A stretch of 61,642 bases of DNA. Origin: Thermincola carboxydiphila. GTDB taxonomy: Bacteria; Bacillota; Thermincolia; Thermincolales; UBA2595. The notes beneath the pieces were generated by a model, which was given only the letters and a program-made list of their open reading frames with translations, had not been told where the DNA came from and did not search any database. The stretch covers positions 1-61,642 of the forward strand of contig JAENZX010000021.1 of the NCBI GenBank assembly GCA_016841045.1, written 5' to 3'. The translations under genes were made by a program, and so were the position numbers. Shown in pieces: positions 7,741 to 17,094 of the stretch (its first letter is position 1; each line of letters starts with the position of its first letter).

Positions 7741-8688
7741 TTAATCCTCCTTAACAGCTACAAGGGACAACCAGTCACCTTCCCGGATTACCTCTTGTAT
7801 AACCAAACCTGCCTGCTCAATTGTTTCAGTTACATCCTGTTCTCTGTGAGCAATAATTCCAGAAGCTACAAATTTCCCACCGTTTCTTACAGCTTTTACT
7901 GCATCGGGACAAACTAGTTTGATAACATCAGCGACAATGTTAGCGATTACAAGGTCAGCCTGTCCACTAACTTTATCCAGAAGGTTGCCGGCCAAAACTT
8001 CAACACGGTCACTGACATTATTCATTTCTACATTGACTGAAGCTGACTTTACGGCAACAACATCTATGTCCACAGCTTTTACAACTGAAGCGCCTAGTTT
8101 TGCTGCAGCTATAGCAAGTATCCCGGAACCGGTACCTATGTCAAATACTGTTTCACCACCATTTATTAAACCTTCCAGAACTCTTAGGCACATGACCGTA
8201 GTAGGATGTGTACCCGTACCAAAAGCCATGCCTGGGTCTAACTCTATTACTATATCTCCTTCCCGAGAAACATATTCTTCCCAGGTAGGCTTTATTACAA
8301 TCTGTTCTCCGACCTTAACAGTTTTATAGTATGCCTTCCACGAATTTGCCCAGTCTTCCTCCCGGATTTCCGATAAAGTTATATCCATTTGTGAGTCAGG
8401 AAAACTCTTGTCACGGACATCCTGCAGGTTTTTCCGAAGTCGTGCAAGTCTTTCATCCGTATCAATGTCGACAGGAAAATACGCTGCGATACGGATATAG
8501 TCTCTTTTTAGAAGTTCATCGGGAAACTCATAGGCATCCCAACTGTTTTCCGCAATTTTTGCTCTTATCATGTCCGGATCCTCAATGACAACGCCACCGG
8601 CACCGCACTCAACGAGTATTTCCGCAACTGCGTCAATAAATTTTTCATCAGTTTTTACCGAAACTTCCTGCCACAGTATGTTAATCAT
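7741..8688 (-). CDS. prmA: Ribosomal protein L11 methyltransferase PrmA
   Basis: PrmA trimethylates Lys and the N-terminus of ribosomal protein L11. The 315-residue protein has the N-terminal substrate-recognition domain and a class I SAM-methyltransferase domain with DPGMAFGTGTHPTTVMCL, VFDIGTGSGILAIAAAKLGA (motif I) and LVIANIVADVI (motif IV). The start shows an AAGGAGATGATTA site. It follows dnaJ after a 275-base gap that holds a terminator and a repeat hairpin, so it may be transcribed by read-through or by its own promoter. Confidence 0.95.
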   Translation of the reverse strand: MINILWQEVSVKTDEKFIDAVAEILVECGAGGVVIEDPDMIRAKIAENSWDAYEFPDELLKRDYIRIAAYFPVDIDTDERLARLRKNLQDVRDKSFPDSQMDITLSEIREEDWANSWKAYYKTVKVGEQIVIKPTWEEYVSREGDIVIELDPGMAFGTGTHPTTVMCLRVLEGLINGGETVFDIGTGSGILAIAAAKLGASVVKAVDIDVVAVKSASVNVEMNNVSDRVEVLAGNLLDKVSGQADLVIANIVADVIKLVCPDAVKAVRNGGKFVASGIIAHREQDVTETIEQAGLVIQEVIREGDWLSLVAVKED

Positions 8689-8710
8689 CTCCTTAGCTGG
8701 TGGTTAGTGC

Positions 8711-8852
8711 TAGTGGGTAGTGGGTAGTGAGTGGTAGGTAGTGTAATTGATAGTGTTGCCTATTTCTTGAATAGACTTTTTCTTCCCAGCACTAGCTACT
8801 ACTACTAGCCACCAGCACTGTCCTTTCACTACTCACTACCCACTACCCACTA
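8711..8852. repeat. Inverted repeats built of TAGTGGG units
   Basis: A 22-base sequence made of tandem TAGTGGG-like units (8711-8732) recurs as a perfect inverted copy at 8831-8852. More degenerate GTAGT/ACTAC units lie between and around them. In the dnaJ-prmA intergenic RNA this would fold into a long hairpin with a roughly 98-base loop. It looks like an expanded simple repeat rather than a gene. Its role in separating prmA from the heat-shock genes is unknown. Confidence 0.75.
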
Positions 8853-8869
8853 ATCACTATTATTACCAC

Positions 8870-8912
8870 TTAAAAAATCAAGGGATGCAGGTGGCAACAT
8901 GCAACCTGCACC
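8870..8912 (-). terminator. Terminator-like hairpin after dnaJ
   Basis: TGCAGGT and ACCTGCA pair around a 13-base loop and are followed on the minus strand by TCCCTTGATTTTTT. It lies 3' of dnaJ and would end or weaken the heat-shock transcript before prmA. Confidence 0.65.
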
Positions 8913-8963
8913 CCCTGTTTAGTTTATGCCAAAATCATGGAAGATAATAAATGATATCCTAAA

Positions 8964-10085
8964 TTATCCTATGAAGGCGTCTTTTACCTTTTCGAAAAAA
9001 CCCTTTTCCACACCGGCCGGGCTCTCCCCCAAGGTTTCAGCAAACTGTTTGAGGATATCTTTCTGCTTTTCATCCAGTTTACTTGGGGTGACAACTGTAA
9101 TCCTAACATGCTGATCCCCACGACCGCGACCATGCACATCAGGTATACCTTTTCCCCTAAGCCGGAAGAAGGTTCCGGACTGGGTACCCTCCGGTACTTT
9201 CAGTGAAACTTTACCTTCAAGGGTAGGTACCTCAATTTCGTCACCAAGCGCTGCCTGAGGGAAAGAAATTTTCATTTCTGTTATTACGTCGTTTCCATCA
9301 CGATGGAAGAATTTATGAGGTTTAATTCTTATATAAATATATAAGTCACCAGGAGGCCCGTTTCGCTCCCCAGGCTCACCTTCTCCGGTAACCCGAACCC
9401 GCGAACCGGTATCTACCCCTGCAGGAATTGAAACATGAATTGTACGAACCTTACGGACCGTTCCTCTTCCCCCACAATCTGGACAGGGATTCTCCACTAT
9501 TTTTCCGTTACCCTGGCACTGGTCACAAACCCTGCTTTGCACAAACCGTCCAAAGGGGGTTGACTGGGTATATTGAATCTGTCCTGCTCCATTACACTTG
9601 GGGCAGGTTTTTGGTGAACTCCCTGGAGCTGCCCCTGTACCACTGCACTTATCGCAGTTTTCATTTCGAGGGATTTCAAGATCTTTTTCCAGGCCGAAGG
9701 CTGATTCCTCAAAGGTTATTTCAAGATTGTACCTTAAGTCAGCACCCTTGACAGGGCCATTCCTTCTGTGGCCACCGCCGCCGAAAAACATATCAAAGAT
9801 ATCCCCAAAACCAAAGTCGCCACCGCCTCCAAAGCCACCAAATCCACCTTCGGCACCCTGGCTGAAGGCGGCATGCCCAAACTGATCATACTGAGCCTTT
9901 TTCTGTTGATCAGAAAGTACCTCATAAGCCTCGTTTACTTCCTTAAATTTGGCTTCGGCTTCTTGGTCTCCCGGATTTACATCCGGATGGTACTGGCGTG
10001 CTAATTTCCTAAATGCTTTTTTAATTTCAGTTTCTGAGGCCTCTTTCCCGACCCCAAGAACTTCATAGTAATCCCTTTTACTCAA
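8964..10085 (-). CDS. dnaJ: Chaperone DnaJ (Hsp40)
   Basis: DnaJ stimulates the DnaK ATPase and delivers unfolded substrates. The 373-residue type I protein has the J domain with [11 protein letters not shown], a Gly/Phe-rich linker (residues about 75-112), four zinc-finger repeats ([32 protein letters not shown]) and a C-terminal client-binding domain. The start appears to be TTG at 10085 after a GAGGTG site. It lies 89 bases after dnaK; that spacer carries a stable hairpin. Confidence 0.96.
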   Translation of the reverse strand: MSKRDYYEVLGVGKEASETEIKKAFRKLARQYHPDVNPGDQEAEAKFKEVNEAYEVLSDQQKKAQYDQFGHAAFSQGAEGGFGGFGGGGDFGFGDIFDMFFGGGGHRRNGPVKGADLRYNLEITFEESAFGLEKDLEIPRNENCDKCSGTGAAPGSSPKTCPKCNGAGQIQYTQSTPFGRFVQSRVCDQCQGNGKIVENPCPDCGGRGTVRKVRTIHVSIPAGVDTGSRVRVTGEGEPGERNGPPGDLYIYIRIKPHKFFHRDGNDVITEMKISFPQAALGDEIEVPTLEGKVSLKVPEGTQSGTFFRLRGKGIPDVHGRGRGDQHVRITVVTPSKLDEKQKDILKQFAETLGESPAGVEKGFFEKVKDAFIG

Positions 10086-10125
10086 AATTCACACCTCTCG
10101 CCCCGAGAATTGAAGAAATAGAGGA

Positions 10126-10147
10126 CAGGGGGGCAATCTCCCCCCTG
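10126..10147 (-). other. Stable hairpin in the dnaK-dnaJ spacer
   Basis: CAGGGGGG (10126-10133) and CCCCCCTG (10140-10147) form a perfect 8-bp, GC-rich stem with a 6-base loop. No T-run follows on the minus strand, so it is more likely an mRNA-stability or processing hairpin than a terminator. Such a structure can set the DnaK to DnaJ ratio, but this is inferred. Confidence 0.6.
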
Positions 10148-10174
10148 AAAGTCAATCTATCTTACATTATATTC

Positions 10175-12010
10175 TTACTTTTTGTCTTCGTCTACTACTT
10201 TATACTCTGCATCTACAACATTATCATCCTTGGGTGCTTCGCCGCCGGCCGCCTCATTTCCTGCTGCTCCATCAGCGGCGTTTTGCTGGTACATAGCTGT
10301 AGTCAGCTCGTACAGCGGCTTGGTCAATTCCTCAGACTTGGCCTTGATAGCTTCAATGTCAGTACCGGCAAGAGCATCCTTGAGGTCTTTGACAGCCGCA
10401 TTAACTTTTTCCACAAGATTACTGTCTGCTTTGTCACCCAAATCATTAATGGTTTTCTCAGCCTGGTAAATCATGCTGTCAGCCTGATTTCTGGTCTCTA
10501 CTTCCTCTTTGCGCTTCTGGTCCTCAGAAGCATGAGCCTCCGCATCTTTGACCATCTTATCTATATCTTCGTCTGAAATGCCTCCGGAAGATGTAATAGT
10601 AATAGCCTGCTGATTACCTGTTGCCATATCTTTAGCTGAAACGTTAACTATACCGTTGGCATCGATATCAAACTTAACTTCAATTTGTGGTATTCCACGG
10701 GGAGCCGGTGGAATTCCCGTCAACTGGAACCTGCCAAGAGTTTTGTTACCGGCAGCCATTTCACGCTCACCCTGCAGCACGTGTATTTCCACCGAACTTT
10801 GGTTATCAGCAGCAGTTGAAAAGATCTGACTTTTTGATGTCGGTATGGTGGTATTCCGGTTGATAAGTTTGGTCATAACTCCCCCCAGGGTTTCGATACC
10901 CAGTGACAATGGAGTTACATCCAAAAGCAGTACATCCTTGACTTCACCGGCCAAAACCCCTCCCTGAATAGCCGCTCCCAGAGCAACAACTTCATCAGGG
11001 TTAACACCTTTGTGGGGTTCTTTACCAATTACTTTTTTAATAGCTTCCTGCACTGCCGGAATCCTGGTGGAACCACCAACAAGGATAACTTTATCAATCT
11101 TATCAGCAGTAAGGCCTGAGTCAGATAACGCCTGCCTGGTCGGACCCATTGTTTTCTCTACCAGGTCTGCTGTAATTTCGTCAAACTTTGCCCTGCTCAG
11201 ATTTAAATCAAGGTGCTTTGGACCTGTCTGGTCTGCTGTAATAAAGGGTAGGTTAATATTGGTTGACATTACTCCTGACAATTCAATTTTTGCCTTCTCA
11301 GCAGATTCCTTAAGCCTCTGCATAGCCATTTTATCATTCCTGAGATCAATACCGTTCTCTTTTTTGAACTCCGTAACCATCCAGTCGATGATTTTTTCAT
11401 CAAAGTCATCGCCCCCGAGACGGTTATTACCGCTGGTTGCCTTAACTTCAAATACGCCGTCCCCGAGTTCTAGAATTGATACATCAAAAGTACCGCCGCC
11501 CAGGTCATAAACCAGTATAGTCTGATCCTCACCTTTGTCAAGTCCATAGGCTAAAGCAGCAGCGGTAGGTTCATTGATAATCCTAAGTACTTCCAGACCT
11601 GCAATCTTTCCGGCATCCTTAGTGGCCTGGCGCTGGCTGTCCGTAAAGTATGCAGGAACCGTAATAACGGCCTGGGTGATTTTCTCACCAAGATAAGCCT
11701 CGGCATCAGTCTTTAGTTTTTGCAGGACCATAGCTGAAATTTCCTGGGGTGTGTAGTCCTTACCGTTGAGATTAACTTTGTAGTCGGAACCCATATGCCT
11801 TTTTATTGACATTACAGTCCCATCGGGGTTGGTAACAGCCTGACGCTTAGCAACCTGTCCTACAAGACGTTCCCCTGTTTTAGAAAAGGCGACGACGGAC
11901 GGTGTTGTCCTGGCTCCTTCGGCATTGGCGATAACCGTTGCCTCGCCACCCTCCATGACTGCCATACAAGAATAAGTAGTACCTAAGTCAATTCCAATTA
12001 CTTTTCCCAT
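10175..12010 (-). CDS. dnaK: Chaperone DnaK (Hsp70)
   Basis: DnaK is the ATP-dependent Hsp70 of the cytosol. The 611-residue protein begins [15 protein letters not shown], with the phosphate-binding loops [10 protein letters not shown] and [11 protein letters not shown]. The linker [13 protein letters not shown] leads into the beta-sandwich domain, and the C-terminus ends in an acidic tail ([12 protein letters not shown]). The Gram-positive form lacks a stretch of about 24 residues in the ATPase domain, in keeping with its length. It follows grpE by 46 bases in the hrcA operon and is expected to be repressed by HrcA at the CIRCE site. Confidence 0.97.
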   Translation of the reverse strand: MGKVIGIDLGTTYSCMAVMEGGEATVIANAEGARTTPSVVAFSKTGERLVGQVAKRQAVTNPDGTVMSIKRHMGSDYKVNLNGKDYTPQEISAMVLQKLKTDAEAYLGEKITQAVITVPAYFTDSQRQATKDAGKIAGLEVLRIINEPTAAALAYGLDKGEDQTILVYDLGGGTFDVSILELGDGVFEVKATSGNNRLGGDDFDEKIIDWMVTEFKKENGIDLRNDKMAMQRLKESAEKAKIELSGVMSTNINLPFITADQTGPKHLDLNLSRAKFDEITADLVEKTMGPTRQALSDSGLTADKIDKVILVGGSTRIPAVQEAIKKVIGKEPHKGVNPDEVVALGAAIQGGVLAGEVKDVLLLDVTPLSLGIETLGGVMTKLINRNTTIPTSKSQIFSTAADNQSSVEIHVLQGEREMAAGNKTLGRFQLTGIPPAPRGIPQIEVKFDIDANGIVNVSAKDMATGNQQAITITSSGGISDEDIDKMVKDAEAHASEDQKRKEEVETRNQADSMIYQAEKTINDLGDKADSNLVEKVNAAVKDLKDALAGTDIEAIKAKSEELTKPLYELTTAMYQQNAADGAAGNEAAGGEAPKDDNVVDAEYKVVDEDKK

Positions 12011-12056
12011 TTTTTATATAACCTCCTGTCGATATCTGTCATAAAATTTATTTATG

Positions 12057-12566
12057 TTAGTTTTTTGCTACTTTTACCATAGCCGGCCTCAATACCCGGT
12101 CTTCCAGCATATACCCCTTCTGAAACTCCTGAATAACAGTATTATCAGGATACTCGTCACTGGGCCCCTGCATCACGGCTTCATGGTAGTTAGGGTCAAA
12201 CTCAGCTCCAACAACTTCCATAGGCTTTACCCCGTCTTTTTCGAGCGCATCCTTAAGCTGGCGGTAAATAAGTTCAATACCCTCTTTAAAACTGCTTAAA
12301 TCATCTCCGCCTGCCTCGAGGGCTCGTTCAAAATTATCCAGAATTGGAAGCAGACTGGTTGCAAGCCGCTGTGAACAATATTTCGACCAATCTGCCCGTT
12401 CCTGAGAAGTCCTTCTTCTGAAATTATCAAAATCTGCCTGCACCCGCTGAAGCAATTGGATGTATTCCTCTGCCTGTCCGTTTTCTGATTGTTCATCCGG
12501 CTGTTGACCAAAATCTTTTTCCTCTGCCTGCGCGTCATCTGCCTGTCTTTGTTTCTTCTCTGTCAT
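12057..12566 (-). CDS. grpE: Nucleotide exchange factor GrpE
   Basis: GrpE releases ADP from DnaK. The 169-residue protein has an acidic, Gln-rich N-terminus, a long coiled coil (YIQLLQRVQADFDNFRRRTS) and the C-terminal beta domain with GVKPMEVVGAEFDPNYHEAV. I chose ATG 12566, which has a GGGGGG-type ribosome site and lies 19 bases past the chaperonin stop. The frame stays open upstream into the chaperonin gene, but no better start is present there. Confidence 0.95.
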   Translation of the reverse strand: MTEKKQRQADDAQAEEKDFGQQPDEQSENGQAEEYIQLLQRVQADFDNFRRRTSQERADWSKYCSQRLATSLLPILDNFERALEAGGDDLSSFKEGIELIYRQLKDALEKDGVKPMEVVGAEFDPNYHEAVMQGPSDEYPDNTVIQEFQKGYMLEDRVLRPAMVKVAKN

Positions 12567-12585
12567 GCTATCCCCCCATTCACCA

Positions 12586-14166
12586 TTAGAAATTTCTTTC
12601 ATCAAATTCTTTATCAAAGCTATTGTTTGGGATTTCTTCCTTTTTCTTAATAATTGTATCAATCCGCAGAATTGCTTCAGCAATTTCTCCGGCGGCCTTC
12701 AGAGCATGAAGCTTAACCAGCGCCGGGTCTGCGACACCTAATTCGAACATATCGGCGACATCCCCTGTATCACAATCCAAAGCTAAACTGTACTTCCCTT
12801 CTTTAATCTGTGCTGCTGTAACATCACCTATTTTCTCCAAAGGGTTAAACCCGGAATTTGCTACAATCTGAGAGAAGGGACGTTTCATTGCCTCTACTAC
12901 ACAATCAACCCCGTAAGCGGCCATACCCCTTACGTTTTCTCTTACTTTTTCAACCTCTCTAGCCAGGGCAAGTTCAAGTGAACCTCCTCCGGGAACCACG
13001 CCCCCTTTTACAGAAGCCTGTACTGAAGCAGCCGCATCTTTGGCAATTCTTTCACGCTCTCCCACAACTTCTTCAGTGGCAGCGCCTACCAAAACCGTTG
13101 CCATAGGTTTCCCGAGACCACCTAGAATTCTGATATGTTCAAGTTTTTCATCTTCATATATCTTCTGCGCCTGACCAATGTATTTAATCAGATCAGTTGG
13201 CTCTTTCTTCAGCCCCGTTCTCTTAATGGGACGGGCTCCGGTATGTTCGGATGCTTTCCTCAGTTCTTTGTTGGAGATTCGCTGAACCACCATGATACCG
13301 GCATCAGTCAGAACTTCCTCGGCATAACTGTCTACACCCCTGTCAACCAGGACCACATTAATACCAATCTCAATAATTTTGTTCAAGTTTTCCTTAAACT
13401 GCTGCTGAAGCTCCTGATAACGCGCAAAACCAGCTTCTGTGGCGAGAGCTTCATCTTCAATTTCCTCAGGCTCAAGGGCATCATCTATAACAAGAACTTT
13501 TCCGTTTGAAACTTCCCCCGGCATATGTTTGCTGAGTCGCTCTTTATTTATAATAAGTCCCATAAAGACTTCGTTGTCGGCACCTTCTTTTGAGGTAACA
13601 GTATCAGATAGTTTGAAGGAAGGGTCTTTAAGCTTCTCTCTACCCGTCATAGCCGCAGCTTCCACAACCAGCCTGGCAATGTCTTCGTGCTCACGACCGG
13701 CTACCATTGCCACTCTCATTAAGATGGGGTCATCCATCACTTCCACAGGAACAGCCTTTTCCTTAATCTGCTTTAGGACCTCTCCAACACCAGCCCTAAT
13801 CCCTTCAATTACCCTTGTTACAGGGACTCCTTTTAATGCCTGCTCAACACCCTCGCTCACAAGGGCTCCGGCCATTACCGTTGCGGTGGTGGTTCCGTCA
13901 CCTATCTCAGCCTGCTGGGCTTTAGCAATATTGATGAGCATTTTAGCCGCAGGATGGTTTGCTTCCATAGTAGTGAGAATTGTGACACCGTCATTGGTTA
14001 TAATAACCTCACCGAATTTATCCACCAGCATCGTATCAAGCCCCTTAGGACCAAGAGTTCCTTCCACGGCTGCTGCAATAGCCCTGATAGCATTTGAATT
14101 TGTAATTAGTGCTGCTAAACGCTCATCTACATCCGAACCTTTAGTTGCCTGCTGTTTTAAACTCAT
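12586..14166 (-). CDS. Archaeal-type (Group III) chaperonin in the dnaK operon
   Basis: This 526-residue protein is a thermosome/CCT-like chaperonin and not GroEL. It shows the Group II hallmarks: GTLGPKGLDTMLVDKFGEV and NDGVTIL near the N-terminus, GDGTTTATVMAGALV for ATP hydrolysis, and GGVVPGGGSLELALA near residue 390. An apical region around residues 225-270 is where the built-in lid lies in archaeal homologues. No GroES is needed or present nearby. It sits between hrcA and grpE. Techtmann and Robb described such bacterial chaperonins in dnaK operons (Carboxydothermus and relatives) and named them Group III. The location suggests HrcA control and cooperation with DnaK. Confidence 0.95.
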   Translation of the reverse strand: MSLKQQATKGSDVDERLAALITNSNAIRAIAAAVEGTLGPKGLDTMLVDKFGEVIITNDGVTILTTMEANHPAAKMLINIAKAQQAEIGDGTTTATVMAGALVSEGVEQALKGVPVTRVIEGIRAGVGEVLKQIKEKAVPVEVMDDPILMRVAMVAGREHEDIARLVVEAAAMTGREKLKDPSFKLSDTVTSKEGADNEVFMGLIINKERLSKHMPGEVSNGKVLVIDDALEPEEIEDEALATEAGFARYQELQQQFKENLNKIIEIGINVVLVDRGVDSYAEEVLTDAGIMVVQRISNKELRKASEHTGARPIKRTGLKKEPTDLIKYIGQAQKIYEDEKLEHIRILGGLGKPMATVLVGAATEEVVGERERIAKDAAASVQASVKGGVVPGGGSLELALAREVEKVRENVRGMAAYGVDCVVEAMKRPFSQIVANSGFNPLEKIGDVTAAQIKEGKYSLALDCDTGDVADMFELGVADPALVKLHALKAAGEIAEAILRIDTIIKKKEEIPNNSFDKEFDERNF

Positions 14167-14213
14167 ATTACCGGCATCCTCCTACGCATATTGTGTATTA
14201 AACTCCAGCATTT

Positions 14214-15254
14214 TCACCGGCCATAAAAATCTTTCATCATCTGGGACAGGTACTGGGTCATAAAATCCATAATTGAAACTGCCTTTTCGTAATCCATTCG
14301 GGTAGGCCCTATAATTCCTACTGACCCCACAATCTTACCGTCAATCTGGTAAGTTGCAGTGACAGTACTGCAATCCTTAAGGCCCTCTAGCTTGTTTTCC
14401 CCGCCGATAGTTACATTTATACCATTTTCCAGGTTGACTTTGTCAGACAGTATTTCTTTTAAGACTTTGTCCTGTTCAAGTAGTGATAGTAAGGTTTTTA
14501 CCCTGCCTATATCTCTGAATTCTGGCTGGTTCAAGATGTTCAGTGTCCCTGAAAGATATATTTTATCCTGTTGGTTCAGGTTCAGAGTCTCCTGAATAAG
14601 ATCCATTGCTGCATCAAAAATGTTTTTATGCTTTGAAAGTTCAAAATAAATCTCTTTAATGAGGGTTAGTTTGATATCCTCCAGGGTAAGCCCCTGAAGC
14701 TTGGCATTCACGACCTGACTTATCTTCTGCAGGTCCAGGTCTGTAATAGTCTGCGGAACATCCATTAACCTGTTCTGAATGAGGCCGTTGTCGGTTACAA
14801 CCACCACCAGCACTTTTCCGTTATCAAGGGGAACAAGCTGGCAGTGCCTCAGGTTGGATTTTCTGAACTGGGGGCCAGTTACCATCGAAGTATAATTTGT
14901 AATATTAGAAATTATTTTATTAGTCTGCTGTAATACAGTGCCAACGTCTCTTGCCTTACTTCTGACACCTTTTATAACGGACTCGGCTTCTTCATTGGAT
15001 AGAACCTTCTTTTTCATCAGGCAGTCCACATAGTAACGGTAGCCAAGGTCTGAAGGTATCCTGCCGGCAGAAGTATGAGGCTGTTCAATATAGCCCAGCT
15101 CCTCTAAATCGGACATTTCATTTCTAATTGTAGCCGGACTGACACCAAGTTCATATTTTTTAGAAATAGTCCTGGAGCCTACTGGTTCTGCGGTGGAGAT
15201 ATAATCTTTGATGATAGCAAGAAGAACCTTTTGTTTTCTCTCATCTAAAGTCAT
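14214..15254 (-). CDS. hrcA: Heat-inducible transcription repressor HrcA
   Basis: HrcA represses heat-shock operons by binding CIRCE operators. The 346-residue protein has the N-terminal winged helix (SRTISKKYELGVSPATIRNE), a GAF-like domain and the C-terminal IGPTRMDYEKAVSIMDFM. A perfect CIRCE element starts 16 bases before its ATG, so it regulates itself and the downstream chaperonin, grpE, dnaK and dnaJ genes. Confidence 0.96.
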   Translation of the reverse strand: MTLDERKQKVLLAIIKDYISTAEPVGSRTISKKYELGVSPATIRNEMSDLEELGYIEQPHTSAGRIPSDLGYRYYVDCLMKKKVLSNEEAESVIKGVRSKARDVGTVLQQTNKIISNITNYTSMVTGPQFRKSNLRHCQLVPLDNGKVLVVVVTDNGLIQNRLMDVPQTITDLDLQKISQVVNAKLQGLTLEDIKLTLIKEIYFELSKHKNIFDAAMDLIQETLNLNQQDKIYLSGTLNILNQPEFRDIGRVKTLLSLLEQDKVLKEILSDKVNLENGINVTIGGENKLEGLKDCSTVTATYQIDGKIVGSVGIIGPTRMDYEKAVSIMDFMTQYLSQMMKDFYGR

Positions 15255-15270
15255 ACTAACACCTCTTTTG

Positions 15271-15297
15271 TTAGCACTCCAATCAGTCGAGTGCTAA
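15271..15297 (-). promoter_or_regulatory. CIRCE operator
   Basis: TTAGCACTC, a 9-base spacer, and GAGTGCTAA match the CIRCE consensus without a mismatch. It lies directly upstream of hrcA. It is the only full CIRCE I found in the window and should control the hrcA-chaperonin-grpE-dnaK-dnaJ unit. Confidence 0.97.
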
Positions 15298-15355
15298 TTG
15301 CCTATAAATAAAAAATACCATTGAAATTTTTATTTGTCAAGAATAGGTATCCGAA

Positions 15356-16492
15356 TCAGATGAATTCCGCAAAAACGACATTTGCCACCGGCAGACCCTT
15401 TGCTGTCAGTCTGACATATTTTCCTGCCTGTTCTATCAATCCCAAGCCAGTCAATGTTTTCAACTGTTTGGCATATACACTGAAAAAATCCCTGCCAAAC
15501 CTTTCTTCAAAAGCGGCAGCATCCAGTCCGTCCGTTAATCTCAGTCCCAGAAAGACTGTTTCAGACATCTGTTCCTCCATAGACAGATTAATAGTAGAAG
15601 CAATAACAGGTTGGTCTGTATGTATTCTACTGATATATAATTCCACACTTTCAATATTACTAAACCTTCTACCCTCTATCATTGAATGAGCAGCCGGTCC
15701 CAACCCCAGGTACTCTTTATTTTGCCAATATAGAAGATTATGGCACGATTCCATTCCCGTCTGCGCAAAATTTGAGATTTCATAATGGTGATAACCCTTT
15801 AAAGCTAAAAATTCTATTGTGTAAAGAAACATTTCCAGTTCTACTTCTTCATCGCACAATTTCCGCAGCCCTTCTATAACATCCTGGTGCATAGGCGTTC
15901 CGGATTCGACTTTAAGACTATATGCAGAAATATGCTTCGGTCCAAGTTCGACTACCTCCTTCAGGCTTTCCTTCCATTCTGTCATAGTCTGTCCGGGTAT
16001 GCCGAACATTAGATCAAAGCTGATATTCTCTATACCAGCTTCCCGACAGTACTTGGCCGAGTCTTCAACATCTTTCCATGTATGAATCCGGCCCAACGTT
16101 GACAGCATCCTTTGTTGAAAGGCCTGAATACCTATGCTTATCCTGTTTACACCGGCTTCACTTATCAAGTGAAGCTTTTCTCTATTCACAGTTCCCGGAT
16201 TACACTCCACTGTTATCTCCGCATCTGTGGCTATCACAAAATGCTTACGGCAAGAGTCAAGCAGTACAGCCAGCTGTTCACCTGAAAGACAGGTAGGGGT
16301 CCCCCCTCCCACATAAATGCTGTCAAGCACCCGCCGGTCTTCTGACAAACCTTTAACATGAAGCTCCATTTCCTTCTCCAGGGCATAAACATAAGACGCA
16401 GCCAACCCTGCGTCATACGAATACGAAACGAAGTCACAATAACTGCATTTCTTTATACAAAATGGCACGTGAATATACAGCCCAATGGCCAT
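15356..16492 (-). CDS. hemW: Heme chaperone HemW
   Basis: HemW is a radical SAM protein related to coproporphyrinogen dehydrogenase HemN that works as a heme chaperone. The motif is CIKKCSYCDF, i.e. CxxxCxxC without the fourth Cys of true HemN, so the HemW assignment is preferred. The YVGGGTPTCLS and SIGIQAFQQRMLSTLGRIH blocks follow, and the 378-residue length is typical. I chose ATG 16492 (MAIGLYIHVPFC) with a GAGG site 8 bases upstream. The gene lies between lepA and hrcA, as in Bacillus. Confidence 0.93.
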   Translation of the reverse strand: MAIGLYIHVPFCIKKCSYCDFVSYSYDAGLAASYVYALEKEMELHVKGLSEDRRVLDSIYVGGGTPTCLSGEQLAVLLDSCRKHFVIATDAEITVECNPGTVNREKLHLISEAGVNRISIGIQAFQQRMLSTLGRIHTWKDVEDSAKYCREAGIENISFDLMFGIPGQTMTEWKESLKEVVELGPKHISAYSLKVESGTPMHQDVIEGLRKLCDEEVELEMFLYTIEFLALKGYHHYEISNFAQTGMESCHNLLYWQNKEYLGLGPAAHSMIEGRRFSNIESVELYISRIHTDQPVIASTINLSMEEQMSETVFLGLRLTDGLDAAAFEERFGRDFFSVYAKQLKTLTGLGLIEQAGKYVRLTAKGLPVANVVFAEFI

Positions 16493-16692
16493 GAAAAACA
16501 CCTCGTATGAAGTGGCTACCCCACACTATGAAGCAGCTAGCGTTTCCGATTGCTCAAAACAGATTAAGAATAGAATTAGGGCGTTGCTTAGATTCTTTTA
16601 AATCTCACCTTTGAGTCAACTTAGTGAATCAATTAAACTAATCTCCAGAGAGTAGTTTTCAAAAGTATTTGCTGCAAGATTAAGGCTAACTT

Positions 16693-16980
16693 GGGGTTGG
16701 GTGTTGCGCTGGAGTATGCTTAAACTTAGGGAGTTAGCCATTTGTGTAGGTTTTCATTTGAGTTACCATCGTCTGTCAACTTACCGCATCAAATTTCAAA
16801 TCCGCAGGGCGGAGGCCACGGACGGCAGGAGCCGCCATTGAGCCACGGATAGTGAATTGGCGGGGACCCAAGGATTTGAAATTTGAGGCGGTTTAGTTGA
16901 CCAGATGGGAACTCATGAAAACCGGCACAATGGCTAACTCCCTAGCCCGAAGCCATACTTACAATTCAACACCCAACCCC
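16693..16980. repeat. Long intergenic hairpin, family B copy 1
   Basis: The 600-base hemW-lepA gap has no gene and is dominated by a nested inverted repeat of 288 bases. Perfect arms occur at 16693-16706/16967-16980, 16728-16741/16930-16943, 16749-16757/16915-16923 and 16790-16803/16872-16885. The inner core (CAAATTTCAAATCC arms around a GC-rich centre) is shared with copy 2 at 33427-33705. The outer arms differ in sequence between copies yet stay paired within each. Confidence 0.85.
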
Positions 16981-17094
16981 GACCCTAGTCCTAAACTTAA
17001 ACACTCCTTTTAACATTACCTTATAGACAAAATTCATTCGTTATTTGATTAAATGGAATCGCTTTAAAGCATTTAACCAAACGTCTGAATTCTG

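Noticed and set aside
13439-14263. 274-residue plus-strand ORF opposite the chaperonin gene
   Set aside because: It is a low-complexity Ser/Thr/Ile-rich shadow of a well-supported gene on the other strand.
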